Shown here piece by piece: positions 7,806 through 14,535 of a stretch of DNA of 14,853 nucleotides. The stretch covers positions 1 to 14,853 of the forward strand of contig DASUZD010000282.1 of NCBI GenBank assembly GCA_036377055.1, written 5' to 3'. Within the stretch, counting starts at the first letter, position 1, and each line of letters begins with the position of its first letter. Below the pieces are notes generated by a model. That model was not told where the DNA came from and searched no databases. It saw only the letters and a program-made list of their open reading frames with translations. Source of the DNA: DASUZD01 sp036377055 (GTDB lineage Bacteria > Actinomycetota > Thermoleophilia > Gaiellales > Gaiellaceae). The position numbers and the translations under genes are program-made.

Positions 7806-7929
7806 AAGCGCGCGACGCCGGCTCGAAGAGCGCATCGAGTGACGTCGCGGACCGACTTGCGCTGGGCGGGCAGGCAAAGCGAGACTCCTTGTCCTGAAGG
7901 AGCTCGCGTATCGGTTTGAGCTCGACCTC

Positions 7930-9660
7930 GTGTCGAGCCCCGAGCAGCTCTGGCCGCTGGTTTCGGACACGAACCGGTTCAACCGGGACGCGGGGATTCC
8001 GGCCGTCGAGCAGCGCGGCGTCGGGCAGAACGCGCGGCGGCGCCTCCGGCTCACGCGGCTGGGCGTGCCCGTCGAGTGGGAGGAGGAGCCCTTCGAGTGG
8101 ATGAGCCCGCGGCGGTTCAGCGTCGGGCGCCGCTACACGTCGGGTCCGCTCGCGTCGATGCGGACGACCCTCGAGCTGACGCCGCGCGACGGCGGTGGAA
8201 CGCGGCTCACGTACGACGTGCGCGTCGAGCCGCGCGGCCTCTTCGGGCGGGTCGCGAGCGGCGTCGAGATCGGCTTCAGGAGCCGTCGCCGGTTCGCCGC
8301 CGTGTTTCGCGAGTACGACTCGCTGGCCCGCCGGCCGCCCTCGGTCGAGCCTGCGCGCGAGCGATCGACGGCCGAGTTCAGCCGCGTCGAGGCGGCGCGC
8401 CACGCGCTCCTCGCCGAGGGCCAGCCGCCCGAGCTCGTCGAGCGGCTCAGCCGCTTCGTCGTCGACGCCGACGACCTGGCGGCCGGCAGGATCCGGCCGT
8501 ACGAGCTCGCAGACGTCTGGGGCGCCGACCGCCGCGCCGTCCTCGAGCTGTGCCTGCTCTCGACGCGCCACGGGCTGCTCGAGCTCCGCTGGGAGCTCCT
8601 GTGCCCGCTCTGCCGTGGGACGAAGGCGGCCGAGGGCTCGCTCGACGCGGTCGCGGGAGGCGTGCACTGCGACACGTGCCTGATCGACGTGGCCGCCGAC
8701 TTCGAGCGTTCGGTCGAGCTGACGTTCCGGCCGACGCCCGGCGTTCGTCCGGTCGAGCGGATCGAGTTCTGCGTCGCCGGGCCGCAGGTGACGCCGCACG
8801 TGGTCGCGCAGCAGCTCCTGGACCCCGGCTCTGACCGGACGCTTCAGCCGCGGCTCGGCCCCGGCCGGTACCGCCTGCGCGCGCTTTCCGGTAACGGAGC
8901 GCTCCCGATCGTCGTGGGCGCCGATGGTGCGGCGGACGCAGATGCTCGGCTCGACTCGAAGGGCTGGGCCGCGGACGAGCTTCGGCTGGCGCGGGAGTCG
9001 ACCCTTCGGCTGGAGAATGCGACCGACGAGGAACAGCTCTTCGTGCTGGAGCGCACCGCGTGGAGCGACCAGGCTGCGACCGCGGCCGAGGTGACGGCGC
9101 TCCAGGTCTTTCGCGACCTCTTCGCGAGCGAGGCGCTTCGGCCGGGCGAGCCGATCTCGGTCGGCAGCCTCGCCGTCGTCTTCACCGACCTGAAGGACTC
9201 GACGCGCTACTACCGCGAGGTCGGCGACGCGCCGGCGTTCGGCTCCGTGCTGGAGCACCTCGACTTACTGCGCGAGGCGGTCGCGGCCGAGGGCGGCGCG
9301 GTCGTGAAGGCGATGGGCGACGCGATCATGGCGGTCTTCTCGACGCCCGTCGGTGCGCTGCGCGCGATGCTCGCCGCCCAGCGGCGCGTGGCCGGCCGGC
9401 CACGCGCGCTGAAGGTCGGCATCCACTACGGCCCGTGCATCGCCGTCAACCAGAACGGCGTGCTCGACTACTTCGGCTCGACGGTCAACCTCGCCGCGCG
9501 GCTGGTCGGCCTGTCGTCCGGAGAGGACGTGGTGGTCTCGGACGCGATCCTGACCGATTCGGACGTGGCGGCGCTCGACGTGGACGCGGAGCCCCTCGCG
9601 GCCTCGCTCAAGGGCTTCGAGGATGAGACGATCCCGGGGCTATGGCGGGTGCGGACGTGA
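7930..9660 (+). CDS. Class III adenylate/guanylate cyclase with SRPBCC-like and DUF5939 regions
   Basis: The 576-aa soluble protein has three parts. Residues 1-140 look like an SRPBCC/START-type ligand-binding domain (EQLWPLVSDTNRFNR). Residues 140-400 hold a CPLC/CDTC pair (C225, C228, C247, C250), likely zinc-binding, and a DUF5939-like stretch (FCVAGPQVTPHVVAQQLL). The cyclase domain from about 410 has metal Asp D420 (FTDLKDST), K460 and D464 (KAMGDAIMAVF), and VNLAAR with the Asn/Arg pair. It is probably an active cyclase sensing a ligand or redox state. The GTG start at 7930 cuts off upstream codons reading KELAYRFELDL, which look like the first strand of the domain; the only in-frame alternative start is CTG at 7894, and a stop lies at 7840. 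Confidence 0.85.
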   Translation: MSSPEQLWPLVSDTNRFNRDAGIPAVEQRGVGQNARRRLRLTRLGVPVEWEEEPFEWMSPRRFSVGRRYTSGPLASMRTTLELTPRDGGGTRLTYDVRVEPRGLFGRVASGVEIGFRSRRRFAAVFREYDSLARRPPSVEPARERSTAEFSRVEAARHALLAEGQPPELVERLSRFVVDADDLAAGRIRPYELADVWGADRRAVLELCLLSTRHGLLELRWELLCPLCRGTKAAEGSLDAVAGGVHCDTCLIDVAADFERSVELTFRPTPGVRPVERIEFCVAGPQVTPHVVAQQLLDPGSDRTLQPRLGPGRYRLRALSGNGALPIVVGADGAADADARLDSKGWAADELRLARESTLRLENATDEEQLFVLERTAWSDQAATAAEVTALQVFRDLFASEALRPGEPISVGSLAVVFTDLKDSTRYYREVGDAPAFGSVLEHLDLLREAVAAEGGAVVKAMGDAIMAVFSTPVGALRAMLAAQRRVAGRPRALKVGIHYGPCIAVNQNGVLDYFGSTVNLAARLVGLSSGEDVVVSDAILTDSDVAALDVDAEPLAASLKGFEDETIPGLWRVRT

Positions 9661-9749
9661 GGGCGCGGGTCGAGCGAGCGCTGCTCGGCGCGCTGATGGC
9701 GGCGCTCGCGTTCCTCCTCGACCGCCGGCTGCGCAAGCTCTCGCAATGA
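9642..9749 (+). CDS. Tiny helical protein overlapping the cyclase end (35 or 30 aa)
   Basis: An ATG at 9642 gives 35 residues; a GTG at 9657 forming a GTGA overlap with the cyclase stop gives 30. The shared part reads RARVERALLGALMAALAFLL and ends DRRLRKLSQ: a hydrophobic stretch between basic ends, as in a single membrane or amphipathic helix. The 4-nt overlap and retained reading frame suggest translational coupling to the cyclase, perhaps as a small membrane partner. The function is unknown and the gene is too short for standard callers. I favour the GTG start because of the overlap, but list the longer form. Confidence 0.45.
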   Translation: MAGADVRARVERALLGALMAALAFLLDRRLRKLSQ

Positions 9750-9768
9750 CGACCAATGCTCTGCCCCG

Positions 9769-9969
9769 CTAACCCTGCCGCTGACGGCGGGTCACGATAG
9801 CGAGGGCGATCAGCAGCGACACGACCCCAACGGCACCGACGATGTTCGTGACCACGGCAAACGCGCCGGCGGTATCGCTCGTGTCCGCCCAGATGACGCC
9901 GACGATCACCCCCGCGACGAGCACGATAACCGCCGCGGCGAGCCCGTAGAAGATCCGCCTCTTGGTGAT
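9769..9969 (-). CDS. Small two-helix membrane protein with a non-standard start
   Basis: The frame after the kinase stop codon reads KRRIFYGLAAAVIVLVAG and VIVGVIWADTSDTAGAF, then VVTNIVGAVGVVSLLIALAI and ends VTRRQRQG before TAG. Two hydrophobic helices, a short polar loop and basic ends make a convincing 66-aa membrane protein. No ATG, GTG or TTG lies before the first helix. The likely start is ATC at 9967-9969, since AGGA stands 7 nt upstream exactly as before the ATPase ATG (AGGATCGG context). Alternatives are read-through of the in-frame TAG that ends the kinase at 9979, or a mutated start. It follows the kinase by 9 bases. Function unknown. Confidence 0.5.
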   Translation of the reverse strand: MTKRRIFYGLAAAVIVLVAGVIVGVIWADTSDTAGAFAVVTNIVGAVGVVSLLIALAIVTRRQRQG

Positions 9970-9978
9970 GCCGCGATC

Positions 9979-11931
9979 CTAAGGGCGTCGCGCGAGGTCG
10001 AGCGCGAGCCACGCGCCGACGACGCCCCCGACTGCGGCGAATGCGATCGAGACCCAGCCCGCGGTGCCCGCCGCGGCCGTGGCCGCGCCGCCGACGAGGA
10101 GCGCGGCGGCCGCGGCGGCGAGCGACAGGCGCCGTCCCGCCCGGGCGATCGCGCGCTCGATCCCTTCCGAGCCGAGGAAGTCGACCTGGAGCTTCGGGCC
10201 GGGCCGCGCGCCGGTCGCGCGCTCGACGGCCTCGACGAAGCGCACGAGCCGCAGCTTCAGCTTCTGCGCCTCGAAGTAGACGCGTTGGGGATCGGCCTGG
10301 CGGATCAGCCGGTCGCGCACGTTGCGGAGCAGGAAGTCGCCGACCACGCGGAACGGGTCGAGCAGCGGGTCGAGCTCGGCGATCGCGAGCTGGACCTGCC
10401 CGAAGGCCTTGCCGCTCAGCGCGAGCGCTGCGGGCAGCCGGACGCCGTGCCGGTTCGCGATCTGGATCAGCCCCTCGAGCATCGGCCCGATCTGGATCTC
10501 GCGGAGCGAGCCGACGTGGAAGCGGTCGATGAACGCGGCGAACTCGCGCTCGAGCCCGTCGAGGTCGAGGTCGCGACGGCGCTCCTCGCCCGCGAGCATC
10601 AGCACCGCCTCGGAGAGGAACTTCGGGTCGTTCCGCGCGAAGGCGAGCATGAGCACGATCATCAGCTCGCGCAGCTCGGGGCCGAGCTCGCCGATCATGC
10701 CGAGGTCGAGCAGCACGATCTTCTCGCCAGTCCAGAGCAGGTTCCCAGGGTGTGGGTCGGCGTGGAAGAAGCCCTCGACGAGGATCTGCCGGTAGAACGC
10801 CTCGAGGAGCTGCCGCGCCGCCTCGCGCCGCTCCGGTGTGTCCTCGGACCTGCGGATCGAGACGCCGTCCACGTACTCGAGCACGAGCAGCCGCGACGTC
10901 GAGAGCTCGTGGTAGACGCGCGGGACGCCGAGGCGGTCGTACGGCTCGAGCAGCTCGCGCATCCGGTCGACGTTCGCGGCCTCCTGGAGGAAGTCGAGCT
11001 CGCGGCGGAGCGAGTCGCTGAGGTGGCGGACGAGCGCCGGGATGTCGACCGCGCCGCGAAGCGCCTCGCGCGCGAGTGCCTTTTCGGCGAAGAGCTCCAG
11101 CAGGCCGAGGTCGCGCATGATCTCGTCGCGGGCGGTCGGCCGCTGCACCTTGACCACGACGCGGTCGCCGTTCTCGAGCGTCGCCACGTGGACCTGGCCG
11201 ATCGTGCCCGCGGCGAGCGGCTCCGGCTCGATGGAGGCGAAGACGTCCTCCCACGGCACGCGGAGCTCCTGCTCCATCACGCGGACGACCTCCTCCTCCG
11301 CGAGCGGCTTCACGTCGTCCTGGAGCTTCGCCAGCTCGTCCGCGACCTCGGGCGGGATCAGGTCGGGCCGCGTGGAGAGGATCTGGCCGAGCTTCGCGAA
11401 CGTCGGCCCGAGCTGCTCGAGGACGCCGCGGAGCTTTGTCGCCCGTTCGGCGGCCGAGCCCAGCGAACGGACCTCGAGGCCGAAGCGAGCCAGGACGCGT
11501 CCGATCTCGGCCGCCCGGCCGAGCAGGCGCTCGCCCTGCGGCTCGGGAGGCGCCTCGGCGACCGCGCCGTCGGTCGTGTTGACGATCACGACGGTGCAGC
11601 GCGCCGCATGCGAGACCCGGTTCGGGACGTTGCCGAGCAGGAACGCCTTTCGACCGCCCATGCCGGCGTTGCCGACGACAAGCACGTCGGCGCCCTCCTC
11701 CTCCGCCGCGCGCACGATCGCACCCCCGATGTCGGGGTCGACGCAGAGCCGACAGGTCGCGCCGGCGATCGCATCGGCGTCGGCGCGAAGCGCCTCCTCT
11801 GCACCGTCGCGCGCCTCGGGCAGGACCTGGAGCAGGACGAGCTCGCCGTCGTACCGGCCCGCGAGGTCCGCCGCCCACGCGACCGCGTTCTTCGCGGTCT
11901 CGGACCGGTCGGTGGCGACGACGACCTTCAC
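9979..11931 (-). CDS. UspA-ABC1 (UbiB/AarF/ADCK) kinase-like fusion protein
   Basis: The 650-aa product joins two domains. Residues 1-118 are a universal stress protein: MKVVVATDRSE at the start and the ATP-binding pattern G87-2x-G90-9x-G100-N. Residues about 160-520 are an ABC1 atypical kinase: KLGQ (180-183), AAGTIGQVHVA (240-250), VVKVQRP with K261, ELDFLQEAAN, HADPHPGN (390-397) and DLGM (409-412). The C-terminus has two hydrophobic helices (about 598-645), so it is membrane-anchored. ABC1 proteins support quinone or lipid metabolism, in known cases by ATPase activity. The N-terminal stress domain would add a second nucleotide site. It starts with GTG at 11931, 55 bases after the amidohydrolase gene, without a clear Shine-Dalgarno. 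Confidence 0.9.
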   Translation of the reverse strand: MKVVVATDRSETAKNAVAWAADLAGRYDGELVLLQVLPEARDGAEEALRADADAIAGATCRLCVDPDIGGAIVRAAEEEGADVLVVGNAGMGGRKAFLLGNVPNRVSHAARCTVVIVNTTDGAVAEAPPEPQGERLLGRAAEIGRVLARFGLEVRSLGSAAERATKLRGVLEQLGPTFAKLGQILSTRPDLIPPEVADELAKLQDDVKPLAEEEVVRVMEQELRVPWEDVFASIEPEPLAAGTIGQVHVATLENGDRVVVKVQRPTARDEIMRDLGLLELFAEKALAREALRGAVDIPALVRHLSDSLRRELDFLQEAANVDRMRELLEPYDRLGVPRVYHELSTSRLLVLEYVDGVSIRRSEDTPERREAARQLLEAFYRQILVEGFFHADPHPGNLLWTGEKIVLLDLGMIGELGPELRELMIVLMLAFARNDPKFLSEAVLMLAGEERRRDLDLDGLEREFAAFIDRFHVGSLREIQIGPMLEGLIQIANRHGVRLPAALALSGKAFGQVQLAIAELDPLLDPFRVVGDFLLRNVRDRLIRQADPQRVYFEAQKLKLRLVRFVEAVERATGARPGPKLQVDFLGSEGIERAIARAGRRLSLAAAAAALLVGGAATAAAGTAGWVSIAFAAVGGVVGAWLALDLARRP

Positions 11932-11986
11932 GCCGTGAATCCAACATCACCGCGACGGACGGCGGAAGGCTCCGGCGACGTCTCCC

Positions 11987-13063
11987 CTATCCGCAGGCGA
12001 GCCGGTACAGCGCGAGCGCGTTGTCGCGGAGAACCGCGCGGGCGTCTCGTTCGGCCTCGTCCGCCGAGAGCGTTTCGCCGAGCACCTCCGCGAGCGCCTC
12101 GCGCCACCACTTCGCCGCGAGGTAGTAGAGCTCGGGCGTCCGCGCGGCGTCGGAGGCGTAGAGGAGCTTCGAGACGGGCGCGAGCTCGAGCGCCTCGCGC
12201 AGCGCCTCCGCCGGACGCGCGACGTGCGGGATCGTCAGCGAGAGGTCGAACCAGACGTTGCCGTAGACGTGCGCGAGCCAGCCCGCCTCGCGGACGAACG
12301 GGTAGCAGTGCAGGAGCACGAACTGCGTGTCGCGGAACCCCTCGATCAGCGGCTTGAGGTAGCTCGGGTCGGCGCGCCAGAGGTGGAGGTCCCAGTCGCC
12401 GAAGCCGCAATGGACCTGCACCGGCAGCGGGTCGCCCGTCGCGGCGTTCACCTCCAGGGCGGCGAGGAGCGCGCAGCGGAGGCGCATCCCCTCGATGCGG
12501 TCCATCCGGTTGGACGGCTTCAGGGCGTCGAGGTCGAGCCCGCCGCGGTAGGCCGCGATCGTCTTGAGGGCCACGAAGCCGTTCGCCCGCGCAGCGGCGA
12601 TCTCAGCGCGGAGCCGCTCGAGACCGTGGGCGCCAGCCTCTTCGGCGGCACGCTCGATCCGGAGGACGGGCCGCGCCTCGCAGCCGGCCAGCTCGCCGAG
12701 CTCGCGCCACTCGACCCCTTCGCCCGGCGGCGGGAACCCGTCGTCGACGAGCAGCACCTCCGTCCCGGTCGCGCGGAGGAGCTTCGATGCGTACTCGTCG
12801 GGCTCGGCGGCGAGCCGGTGCTCGTACACCGCGGCCTCGTTCGGCCGACAGCCGAAGAACTCCGCGAGCTCCCGGATCGCGCGCCGGTACGTCAGGCCGG
12901 TGGCGACGTGCGGCCACTGCCGCGCGTCGGGACTCTCCGAGAAGAGGCCGCGGAACTCGTCGAGGCTCGGCCGCGCTCGCAGGATCCCATGCGCGTGGTG
13001 GTCGACGAGGGCGACGCTTCCCAGGGCCTCGAGGAGACTCTCGGCGCGCTCCGTCACGGGCAC
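11987..13063 (-). CDS. FluG/NodGS-like amidohydrolase (amidohydrolase-2 family)
   Basis: The 358-aa product is a metal-dependent TIM-barrel hydrolase. Metal-binding candidates are H23 and H25 in DHHAHG, K167 (FVALKTIAAYRGGLD), H218 (VQVHCGFGDWDLHL), H252 (LLHCYPF) and D305 (YASDAART). The segment FVREAGWLAHVYGNVWFDLS is typical of the branch fused to a glutamine-synthetase-like domain in fungal FluG and plant NodGS; here that ligase is a separate gene 125 bases upstream. It may hydrolyse a gamma-glutamyl or amide product in amine breakdown. The start is GTG at 13063 (or 13057), with no good Shine-Dalgarno. A double palindrome at 13084-13128 lies just upstream and is the likely control site. 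Confidence 0.8.
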   Translation of the reverse strand: MPVTERAESLLEALGSVALVDHHAHGILRARPSLDEFRGLFSESPDARQWPHVATGLTYRRAIRELAEFFGCRPNEAAVYEHRLAAEPDEYASKLLRATGTEVLLVDDGFPPPGEGVEWRELGELAGCEARPVLRIERAAEEAGAHGLERLRAEIAAARANGFVALKTIAAYRGGLDLDALKPSNRMDRIEGMRLRCALLAALEVNAATGDPLPVQVHCGFGDWDLHLWRADPSYLKPLIEGFRDTQFVLLHCYPFVREAGWLAHVYGNVWFDLSLTIPHVARPAEALREALELAPVSKLLYASDAARTPELYYLAAKWWREALAEVLGETLSADEAERDARAVLRDNALALYRLACG

Positions 13064-13083
13064 GCCGAGCCGTCGACGCCGCT

Positions 13084-13128
13084 GATGTAGGTGTACACCT
13101 CCACCATGCGCAGGTGTACACCTACATC
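13084..13128. promoter_or_regulatory. Double operator-like inverted repeat upstream of the amidohydrolase
   Basis: GATGTAGGTGTACACCT (13084-13100) and its exact reverse complement (13112-13128) flank an 11-nt spacer. Each arm contains the 12-nt self-palindrome AGGTGTACACCT, and the two palindromes are 23 bp apart centre to centre, near two helical turns. This arrangement fits two dimers of a repressor binding side by side, about 21 bp before the GTG at 13063. A terminator for the upstream ligase gene is less likely, since there is no T-tract and single terminator arms are not usually self-palindromic. The regulator is not in the window. Confidence 0.7.
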
Positions 13129-13150
13129 ACCTGCACGGCGAAGGGCGGCT

Positions 13151-13180
13151 CGCTCGGAGGAGCTGCCGGCCGGCCGAGCG
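13151..13180 (-). terminator. Possible terminator after the GS-like gene
   Basis: CGCTCGG (13151-13157) pairs with CCGAGCG (13174-13180), starting 8 bases after the stop codon of the ligase gene. The 16-nt loop is GC-rich and no T-tract follows, so it is a weak call. Confidence 0.3.
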
Positions 13181-13188
13181 TCCCGAGC

Positions 13189-14535
13189 TCAGTACTTCGA
13201 GAAGTGACCCTGCTGCTCGAATGCCTCGTCTCCGGCCGAGTAGGCCTCCCACTCGGAGCGGCGAACGGCGAGGTACGAGCTCGTAAGAGCCGGCCCGAGC
13301 GCCGTCGTCAGCACATGATCGGCGGCGAGGGCGTCCAGCGCCTCCTTCTGCGTCGCCGGCAGCCGCAGGATCCCGCGCTCGGCGCGTTCGGGCTCGGGAA
13401 TCGTGGCGGGGTCGACCTCGACAGGCGGCGGGGGATCCAGCTCGCGCTCGAGCCCGTCGAGCCCTGCCGCGATCAGCCCTCCGACCGCGAGGTACGGGTT
13501 GGAGCTCGCGTCGGCCGCCTTCAGCTCTACGTTCGTCGAGGCCTCCTCGGCGCCTCGGAAGAGGGACGGCACGCGCACGGGGGCCTCGCGATTGTCGTGC
13601 CCCCAACACGTGAAGGCGCCGGCCCAGTACTGCGGGACGATCCGATGGTAGGAGTTGAAGCTCGGCGCCGTGAGCCCGCACAGGCCGGGCAGGTGCTCGA
13701 GGACGCCGGCGACGAACGACCGCGCGAGCGCCGAGAGGCCGTCCTCCGCATCCGGGTCGTGGAACACGTTCTTGCCGTCCGCCCAGAGCGAAAAGTGGAC
13801 GTGCCCGCCGTTGCCGGCGTTGTCGAGCCACGGCTTCGGCGCGAGCGAGGCCACGAGGCCGAAGCCTGACGCGACGGCACGGATCGTCTCGCGCACGAGG
13901 ACCTGCTCGTCGGCGGCGCGAACAGCCGGCGCGTGCTTCGTCGAGAGCTCCTGCTGGCCGTGGCCGAGCTCTGCGTAGTACTGCTCCGGCTGGATGCCCT
14001 GCGTCTCGAGCGCCTCGACGAGCGTGTCCGCGTACGCCTGCGACGCCGTCAGCCCGATCGTCGAGAAGCACAGGCTCGAGTCCACTGGGACGAAGCTGCC
14101 GTCCTCGCCGCGCGTGGCGAGCGAGAACTCGTTCTCGAACGCGACCTCGAGCACGCCCGCCCGCTCTTCGAGCCGCTCGGCCATTCGCCTCAGGAACGAG
14201 CGCGGGCACTGCGGCGCGGGCTGTCCGCTCAGCTCGACGAGGTCGACGAGCATCGCGCCGGTCCGGGGCGCGTACGGGAGCACGCGAAACGTGTCGGGAT
14301 CGGGGACGAGCCGGATCTCGCCGACCGGCCCCATCCCCTCCACCGGCTGGAGCTGGTCGAGGCCGTTCATCGCCTGCATCGCGACCGTGAGGCCGATCCC
14401 GCTCTGGATGCGGCCTTCGAGGCCGCCGATCGCACTCGCCTTCGCGCGGATCGTGCCGTCGTTCCCGCACCAGAGGAAGCGCACGAGGCGGAGGTCCGCC
14501 TCGTGCGCCTTCTTGACTACCTCCTCGGCCTTCAC
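13189..14535 (-). CDS. Glutamine synthetase family protein (gamma-glutamyl ligase)
   Basis: The 448-aa product has the GS fold. FENEFSL carries metal residues E134 and E136, ELGHGQQE has E189 and E196, GNGGHVHFSLW has H245 and H247, and NSYHRIVPQYW is followed by NREAPVRVP and ELKAADASSNPYLA. The adenylylation site of classical GlnA is not seen. It would ligate glutamate to ammonia or, more likely, an amine (gamma-glutamylation). I chose the GTG at 14535, which overlaps the permease stop (GTGA); the frame stays open further upstream, but that part is the permease coding region in another frame. The amine-permease and amidohydrolase neighbours fit amine catabolism; ethanolamine, polyamine or an amino acid are possible substrates. 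Confidence 0.88.
   Translation of the reverse strand: MKAEEVVKKAHEADLRLVRFLWCGNDGTIRAKASAIGGLEGRIQSGIGLTVAMQAMNGLDQLQPVEGMGPVGEIRLVPDPDTFRVLPYAPRTGAMLVDLVELSGQPAPQCPRSFLRRMAERLEERAGVLEVAFENEFSLATRGEDGSFVPVDSSLCFSTIGLTASQAYADTLVEALETQGIQPEQYYAELGHGQQELSTKHAPAVRAADEQVLVRETIRAVASGFGLVASLAPKPWLDNAGNGGHVHFSLWADGKNVFHDPDAEDGLSALARSFVAGVLEHLPGLCGLTAPSFNSYHRIVPQYWAGAFTCWGHDNREAPVRVPSLFRGAEEASTNVELKAADASSNPYLAVGGLIAAGLDGLERELDPPPPVEVDPATIPEPERAERGILRLPATQKEALDALAADHVLTTALGPALTSSYLAVRRSEWEAYSAGDEAFEQQGHFSKY

Larger units (their letters stand above)
7660..7929. other. Intergenic spacer with two palindromic repeats
   Basis: These 270 bases separate the MFS gene from the cyclase gene as called. The repeats at 7662 and 7788 begin 126 bases apart, with a purine/GC-rich stretch between (7711-7760) made of imperfect CCGAGCTCGAGG/CCGGAACTCGAA units. 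One frame reads as PELEAEPKPELELP there, but it has no start of its own and continues from a shadow frame of the MFS gene, so I do not call it a gene. The last 36 bases probably belong to the cyclase coding sequence (see its entry). Confidence 0.6.

Noticed and set aside
7660..7919. Frame reading PELEAEPKPELELP between the palindromes
   Set aside because: No start codon of its own; it continues from a shadow frame of the MFS gene and passes through both palindromes.
10285..12357. 690-codon plus-strand frame
   Set aside because: It lies antisense to the UspA-ABC1 and amidohydrolase genes, which carry complete catalytic motifs; composition is shadow-like.
13084..13128. Reading the 17-bp inverted repeat as a simple terminator
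   Set aside because: There is no T-tract, and each arm is itself a palindrome, which suits protein binding better. Kept as an alternative only.
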